From NCBI GenBank assembly GCA_025362035.1, contig JANYIN010000120.1, positions 48,147 to 112,146 of the forward strand: a stretch of DNA of 64,000 nucleotides, in the 5' to 3' direction. The translations under genes were made by a program, and so were the position numbers. This document shows, piece after piece, positions 59,626-64,000 of the stretch. Position 1 is the stretch's first letter. Every line of letters starts with the position of its first letter. Source of the DNA: Gemmatimonadaceae bacterium (GTDB lineage: Bacteria; Gemmatimonadota; Gemmatimonadetes; Gemmatimonadales; Gemmatimonadaceae). Below the pieces are notes generated by a model. It made no database searches. It saw only the letters and a program-made list of their open reading frames with translations, and was not told where the DNA came from.

Positions 59626-60678
59626 CTACCCTTCCGCGGCCGAGCCTGTTCCGCTCGGCACGGTGATCGTGCGGCCGATGGCGTCGGCGATCGCGCGCGC
59701 CTCACGAACCAACCGCGTAAGTTGCTCCGGGTACAGCGACTGGCCGCCATCGGACAACGCGCGCTCGGGGTTCGGATGCATTTCCACAAGCAGGCCGTCG
59801 GCGCCGGCCGCGATCGCGGCGCGGCCCATCGGAATCACCTTGTCGCGTAGCCCGGTGCCGTGGCTGGGATCCGCTACAATGGGAAGATGCGACAATTTCT
59901 GCACGAGAGGAATGGCCGTGAGGTCGAACAGATTCCGCGTGGATGGGTCGAAGCTGCGGATGCCGCGCTCGCACAGAATCACCTGCGTGTTTCCTTCCGC
60001 CAGCAAGTATTCCGCGCTCATCAGGAGGTCGACGATCGTCGCCGCCATGCCGCGCTTCAACAACACCGGCTTGCCGAGTCGTCCGATGAGGCGCAATAGC
60101 GCATAGTTCTGCATGTTGCGCGCACCGATCTGAATGCAGTCGGCCACGTCCGCGACGAGGTGCGCGCCCTCCTCGTCGAGCGCTTCGGTGACGATGGGCA
60201 GGCCGGTTTCGCGCCGCGCCAATGCGAGGAGTTCCAAGCCCTTCTTGCCCAGGCCCTGGAAAGAATATGGGGAACTTCGAGGCTTGAAGGCCCCGCCCCT
60301 CAGGGCACTGGCGCCTGCGTCGCGCACCTGTTGCGCGGCGAGCACGATCTGGTGCTCGTTCTCGACGGAACACGGACCGGCGATGATGGGGATTTCCACG
60401 CCCCCGAACACGACGCCGGGCGCGATGGTGACGAGTGTGTTCTCCTGCCGCCACTCTCGCGAGACTTGCTTGTAGGGTCGCGAGACGTAGATGACCTCCG
60501 CAACGCCGTCGAGCGACTCGATCTGCGACCCGTCCACGCGGCCGTCGTTGCCGACCAGGCCGACGGACGTACGCTGCGCGCCAGGCATCGGACGGGCTTC
60601 GTAGCCCATCTCCTTGATGATCTCGACGACGCGCGCCACCTGCGCCTCCGTCTCGTCGTGCTGCATGACTACCAGCAT
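59626..60678 (-). CDS. aroF: 3-deoxy-7-phosphoheptulonate (DAHP) synthase, type I with regulatory N-terminal domain
   Basis: 350 residues from the ATG at 60678. The ferredoxin-like N-terminal domain (residues 1-70, MLVVMQHDETEAQVARVVEI) resembles the Thermotoga-type regulatory domain. The catalytic barrel has IIAGPCSVENEHQI, GGAFKPRSSPYSFQGLG, LLKRGMAATI and IVADPSHGTGLRD. First step of aromatic amino acid synthesis. The ATG overlaps the previous stop by one base (TGATG). Confidence 0.95.
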   Translation of the reverse strand: MLVVMQHDETEAQVARVVEIIKEMGYEARPMPGAQRTSVGLVGNDGRVDGSQIESLDGVAEVIYVSRPYKQVSREWRQENTLVTIAPGVVFGGVEIPIIAGPCSVENEHQIVLAAQQVRDAGASALRGGAFKPRSSPYSFQGLGKKGLELLALARRETGLPIVTEALDEEGAHLVADVADCIQIGARNMQNYALLRLIGRLGKPVLLKRGMAATIVDLLMSAEYLLAEGNTQVILCERGIRSFDPSTRNLFDLTAIPLVQKLSHLPIVADPSHGTGLRDKVIPMGRAAIAAGADGLLVEMHPNPERALSDGGQSLYPEQLTRLVREARAIADAIGRTITVPSGTGSAAEG

Positions 60679-61445
60679 CAGCCTTCCTCGATCTCGAACG
60701 TGGCCCCATCGAACGCGATCGACAGAGGACCCGCATAGTGTGCGGCGATGGCCGCGCGAACGTCCGTGTGCTCGACCGGCGGATAGAAGTGTGTCAATAC
60801 GAAGTGTTTGGGCCGAGCGACGGCAGCCAGCGCGCCGCACTGTTCCGGCGTGAGATGTTCGGGGATCGCCATCGTGGCGGGTAGCGAACACTCGCACAAG
60901 AGCACGTCGCATCCGCGCGCCCACTCGCCCAGCAGAGGATCGAAGCCCGTATCGCCGGTATACACGACGCGACGCCCGCCGCGCGTCAGTGAATATGCCA
61001 CACTCTCCGCAGTGTGGGGAACCTTTGTCGCGCCAAGTTCAACCCCATCACCCAGTGCGAGCGTCTCACCCGGCAGAATCTCGCTGACCGACAACGGGAA
61101 TCCCGGCTCACGCAACCAATCACCGAACGCATCGGCGAGACGGCCCAGGAGTGCCGTGGTCCCGACAGGACCGATCACCCGCAGCGGGGCGCTTCTGCCA
61201 GGAAGGCTGCCGTACTTCCATGCGAAGACCAGAGTGGCGAAATCCCCGACGTGGTCGGCATGAAAGTGCGTGAAGGCCACGTGGGTGATCTCGCGCCACG
61301 CGGGGACATGCTCCGCCAGGCGATGCGTCACACCGCTTCCACAGTCCAGCAGCAACGCCACGCTGCCGGCTTCGATCAAATGACCGGCGCACACGCGTTC
61401 CGAGGTGAGTGCTATCGTGCCCGTTCCCAGCGTGATCAAGCGCAT
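60678..61445 (-). CDS. RNase Z-like MBL-fold hydrolase
   Basis: 255 residues. Metallo-beta-lactamase fold with THFHADHVGD, the metal ligands in VVYTGDTGFDP and LTHFYPPVEHTD, and an N-terminal ITLGTGTIALTSERVCAG. It lacks the exosite of tRNase Z, so it is probably a phosphodiesterase-type hydrolase of unknown substrate. One-base stop/start overlaps with both neighbours (TGATG) indicate tight coupling. Confidence 0.85.
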   Translation of the reverse strand: MRLITLGTGTIALTSERVCAGHLIEAGSVALLLDCGSGVTHRLAEHVPAWREITHVAFTHFHADHVGDFATLVFAWKYGSLPGRSAPLRVIGPVGTTALLGRLADAFGDWLREPGFPLSVSEILPGETLALGDGVELGATKVPHTAESVAYSLTRGGRRVVYTGDTGFDPLLGEWARGCDVLLCECSLPATMAIPEHLTPEQCGALAAVARPKHFVLTHFYPPVEHTDVRAAIAAHYAGPLSIAFDGATFEIEEG

Positions 61446-62488
61446 CAGCGCCCCCTGAACAGCATCTTCTTCAGGCTCTCGGCTGATCCGTCCGCCTTGA
61501 ATCGCAGCAAGTATACTCCAGGGGGCACGATCCGACCGTCGTCCGCTGTTCCGTCCCACGCGAGGCGCGGGTCGCATCCTCCGAGGTCGAATGTGCCAGC
61601 GCGGCCGTACCGCCCGGCCGTCAGCTCGCTGCCGAGCTGTCCGGGAATGAGCGTGCGCACTCTATGTCCGCGCAGGTCGAGGACCGTCAGCTCGACATGC
61701 GTACCGACCCGCAGATCGAACCACACACACGTACTGGGCGCCGCTGCTGTCGGAAAGGGATTGGGGAAATTCTGGTAAAGGATCGTCGCAACTGCTTCGC
61801 CCGGTGGTGTAATGATGAAGCTCGATTGACTGGTCGCCACAGCACTGTCATCAGCGAAGCCACTCAGGAGCCGCGCGACGACCTTCCACCGATACGGAGT
61901 GTTACCCTGCAGCGAATCCGGAGCCGTGAACGTGGTGTCGATCAGGCCGGTGTGAACCGAACGGGTGATCTGCGCGGCGACGTCGATGATCGACAGTTCA
62001 TAGACCCATGGTCCTGGCGGGTACGTGACGGGCGCACTCCGCCAGGAGAATTGCACCTGCCGCGACGGCAGACTGACTCCCGAACTCCCGTTGGGTGCCA
62101 CCAGCTGCAGCCGCGGACCCGTGTGGCCGGCTCGTTGGATCAGCGTACGAACTTGATTGCCTCGCGCGTCGAAGATCGCCGCCTCGGCGTAGATATCGCG
62201 GTTTTCCGGCAGCAGCCGCTTGGTTACGAATCGCGCGTCGTCACCGGCCGTGCTGGAATCAAAGACTACCAGACCGAAGCCCGGATCGAGCGCCAGGCGA
62301 AGCCGGATCCGCCGCGGGGCACCACTATCGGAAAAGGCGACGGCGTGCACGAAGATCTGTGGCGCGGCCGGAAACGGATTGTCCGGAGGCAGATCGATCC
62401 GCACGTCCGCCTGCCCGCGCGCGATTACCGGCGCCGTCAGCAAGGACAGAGCAACCACCGCCACAGCGGCGGCCCGCGCCCCTCTCAC
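61445..62488 (-). CDS. exported protein with FlgD-like C-terminal Ig domain
   Basis: 347 residues with a signal peptide (APVIARGQ). Strand-rich, with fibronectin-like segments (FSWRSAPVTYPPGPWVYELS) and a C-terminal domain marked by LYQNFPNPF and YDLRG-like LDLRGHRVRTLIPGQ, ending GVYLLRFKADGSAES. The LYQNFPNPF hallmark is the FlgD-Ig/type-A sorting domain common on large secreted proteins. Function unknown. GTG start overlaps the smc stop by 4 nt. Confidence 0.82.
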   Translation of the reverse strand: MRGARAAAVAVVALSLLTAPVIARGQADVRIDLPPDNPFPAAPQIFVHAVAFSDSGAPRRIRLRLALDPGFGLVVFDSSTAGDDARFVTKRLLPENRDIYAEAAIFDARGNQVRTLIQRAGHTGPRLQLVAPNGSSGVSLPSRQVQFSWRSAPVTYPPGPWVYELSIIDVAAQITRSVHTGLIDTTFTAPDSLQGNTPYRWKVVARLLSGFADDSAVATSQSSFIITPPGEAVATILYQNFPNPFPTAAAPSTCVWFDLRVGTHVELTVLDLRGHRVRTLIPGQLGSELTAGRYGRAGTFDLGGCDPRLAWDGTADDGRIVPPGVYLLRFKADGSAESLKKMLFRGR

Positions 62489-64000
62489 GAGAGGGCTGCG
62501 GCCTCCTCTGCCGCCGGCGTATCGACGGCGGCTGCCGAAGGGACGGTTTCCGTGGCTGGACCGCGCATGCGCACGCTGACGAGCGATGACACGCCCGGCT
62601 CCTGCATGGTGACGCCGTACACCGCGTCTCCGGCCTCCGTTGTGGTGCGTGGATTATGCGTGATCACGATGAACTGCGTGCGGCTCTTGAACTGATTCAG
62701 CATCTTCACGAAGCGCCCGACGTTCGCGTCATCCAGCGGTGCATCCACTTCATCCAGAAGGCAGAACGGACTCGGCTTGGTGAGGAAGATGCCGAATAGC
62801 AGCGACAGCGCTACGAGCGCGCGCTCACCGCTCGATAGCAGGTTGATGCGCTGCGTCTTTTTGCCGCGCGGCGATGCATGGATCTCGATGTCGCAGTCGA
62901 GGGGCGCGTCACGATTCTCGAGACGAAGATCGCATTCCCCGCCGCCGAACAGTGACATGAAGATCTCGCGGAAGTTCACCCGTACTTGCTCGAACGTCGC
63001 CATGAAAAGCTCGCGTGCCGTCGCGTCGATTTCCTTGATGGCCTGCAGTAGCGAGGTGCGGGCATCGAACAGGTCCGTCCGCTGGGCGACCAGAAAGTCG
63101 TGACGCTTTGCGGTCTCGTCATGCTCCTCGATGGCGAGCACATTGACCGGGCCGAGCGCGTCCAACTGCCGTCGGAGCCCTTCTGCCTCTGCCTTGAGCG
63201 CGTCATCGTCCATGTCCACCGCGGGGACCTCGGCGACCATCTCTTCGAGCGGTCGCTTCCATTCCGCCTCCAGCCGCTCGCGAATAGCGGCGCGGCGTCC
63301 CGATAGTTCGGTGAAGCGCAACTCCGCATGGTGCAGCTCGTCACTCACCCCAATGGAGCGTCGGCGAATTTCGCTGAGCGTCGCATCTGCGGCTGCAAGC
63401 GTCTCATCCGAGAGGCGGACGTTTGACTCGGCGTCGGCGAGAGTGGTTTCGACGTCGAGCAACGTGGCCGTGCGGTCGTCGAGATCGAGCGTCCACGCGG
63501 CCAACTGCTCGGTCAGCGCGCCGTCGGATTGTGCGAGCTCACTCAGCTCGACGCGGAGCAGCGCCAGGCGCTGAGCGGCGGTCGTGACTTCCTGGGCGAG
63601 CCGTCGCTCGCGGTCGACGGCCATCTGTACCCGAGCGCGGAGCTGGGCCTGCTCGACCTGCCAACGGGTCCGAAGCTCTCGTGCTTCCTCCTGCCGCTGC
63701 TCCATCTCGGCGGCGCTGACGCGTGCCGCCGCGATCACCTGTTCCTGCTCGCTGGCCACTTCCCCGAGCCGAGCTGCGTCGCCGCGGAGCGCTGTGTCGC
63801 GCTCGGCCAGTTCGGCGCGGCGTCCTCCCAGTCGATCAGCGAGTATGGCAGCGTCGGCCGCTTCCCTGGTGGCGCGCGCAACCCGCTGGACGAGGTGCGC
63901 GTGCTGTTCTACCGCGACACGTGCCTGCTGCTGCGCGGCGGAGGCAGCCTCCGTCGCTTCAAGCACGCTCCGCTCGCTGAGGCCGAGCGCGTCGCGCATC
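62485..64000 (-). CDS. smc: SMC chromosome segregation protein, C-terminal part (runs off the window)
   Basis: The C-terminal 500 or so residues of SMC; the gene continues beyond position 64000, so the hinge and N-terminal ATPase lobe are not seen. Visible are a long coiled coil (dense Ala/Glu/Arg heptads), the C-terminal ATPase signature LSSGERALVALSLLFGIF (Ser where LSGGE is usual), the Walker B/D-loop CLLDEVDAPLDDANVGRF and the H-loop FIVITHNPRT. SMC condenses and segregates chromosomes with ScpAB. The final 45 residues form an Ala/Thr-rich tail. Confidence 0.94.
   Translation of the reverse strand, partial: MRDALGLSERSVLEATEAASAAQQQARVAVEQHAHLVQRVARATREAADAAILADRLGGRRAELAERDTALRGDAARLGEVASEQEQVIAAARVSAAEMEQRQEEARELRTRWQVEQAQLRARVQMAVDRERRLAQEVTTAAQRLALLRVELSELAQSDGALTEQLAAWTLDLDDRTATLLDVETTLADAESNVRLSDETLAAADATLSEIRRRSIGVSDELHHAELRFTELSGRRAAIRERLEAEWKRPLEEMVAEVPAVDMDDDALKAEAEGLRRQLDALGPVNVLAIEEHDETAKRHDFLVAQRTDLFDARTSLLQAIKEIDATARELFMATFEQVRVNFREIFMSLFGGGECDLRLENRDAPLDCDIEIHASPRGKKTQRINLLSSGERALVALSLLFGIFLTKPSPFCLLDEVDAPLDDANVGRFVKMLNQFKSRTQFIVITHNPRTTTEAGDAVYGVTMQEPGVSSLVSVRMRGPATETVPSAAAVDTPAAEEAAALS

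Noticed and set aside
1..64000. CRISPR arrays, insertion sequences, prophage or attachment sites
   Set aside because: No regularly spaced direct repeats, transposase or integrase genes or terminal repeats were seen.

Overview
This 64 kb window is dense, GC-rich chromosomal DNA from a Gram-negative (diderm) bacterium. It carries LolA, many secreted or lipoprotein signal peptides, an outer-membrane-barrel-like protein, a short primary sigma factor without region 1.1, TolB-N/TPR proteins, HEAT-repeat families and FlgD-like C-terminal domains. That mix is most consistent with Gemmatimonadota. The assignment is an inference from gene style, not from a search. About 60 protein genes fill the window, with many 1-4 nt start/stop overlaps. 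I found no rRNA, tRNA, insertion sequence, phage module or CRISPR array, and no gene-free stretch longer than about 300 bases.

Region by region: 0.1-2.9 kb holds a small lipoprotein, a phospholipase D/cardiolipin synthase and a secreted HEAT-repeat protein. 2.9-7.8 kb (minus) is a five-gene unit: ECF sigma factor, membrane-anchored putative anti-sigma factor, then three secreted HEAT-repeat proteins that are paralogues of each other and of the convergent HEAT gene at 1.9 kb. This is the best candidate here for an undescribed system. 7.9-19.9 kb has an ATP-grasp enzyme, an exported esterase, an Ada-AlkA repair fusion, TPR proteins, ComM, a barrel-like protein and LarE with small coupled ORFs. 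19.2-22.7 kb has a sigma-54 activator between two small membrane-associated proteins, and a PLP-dependent dehydratase. 22.9-27 kb holds an aldehyde dehydrogenase, LepB, the primary sigma factor and YajQ. 27.5-31.7 kb has RimO, HemL and a SpoIID-like protein.

31.8-40.4 kb (plus) is a long co-oriented run: Gfo/Idh oxidoreductase, DUF4105 membrane protein, monomeric sarcosine oxidase, an ABC-2 transporter, and ATP-dependent hydantoinase subunits HyuA and HyuB. Sarcosine oxidase with an N-methylhydantoinase-type enzyme suggests N-methylated amine or creatinine-type catabolism. 40.5-49.2 kb (minus) carries a tandem DUF1259 protein, threonine ammonia-lyase, a GAF/HD-GYP phosphodiesterase, a CsgG/TolB-like protein, an MBL-fold hydrolase, a CRP-type regulator and an acyltransferase-3/SGNH protein. 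Two near-consensus CRP operators lie between crp and the MBL gene.

49.3-54.2 kb is a housekeeping operon behind a clear sigma-70 promoter: rpmE-prfA-prmC-ylbF-tmk-ctpA. 54.2-57.7 kb has a YjbR gene, a small ORF, and a cassette of a metallophosphatase-cupredoxin fusion with its own ECF sigma and anti-sigma. 57.7-64 kb (minus) runs from smc (cut by the window edge) through a FlgD-like protein, an RNase Z-like hydrolase and DAHP synthase to lolA and a DmpA-type peptidase.
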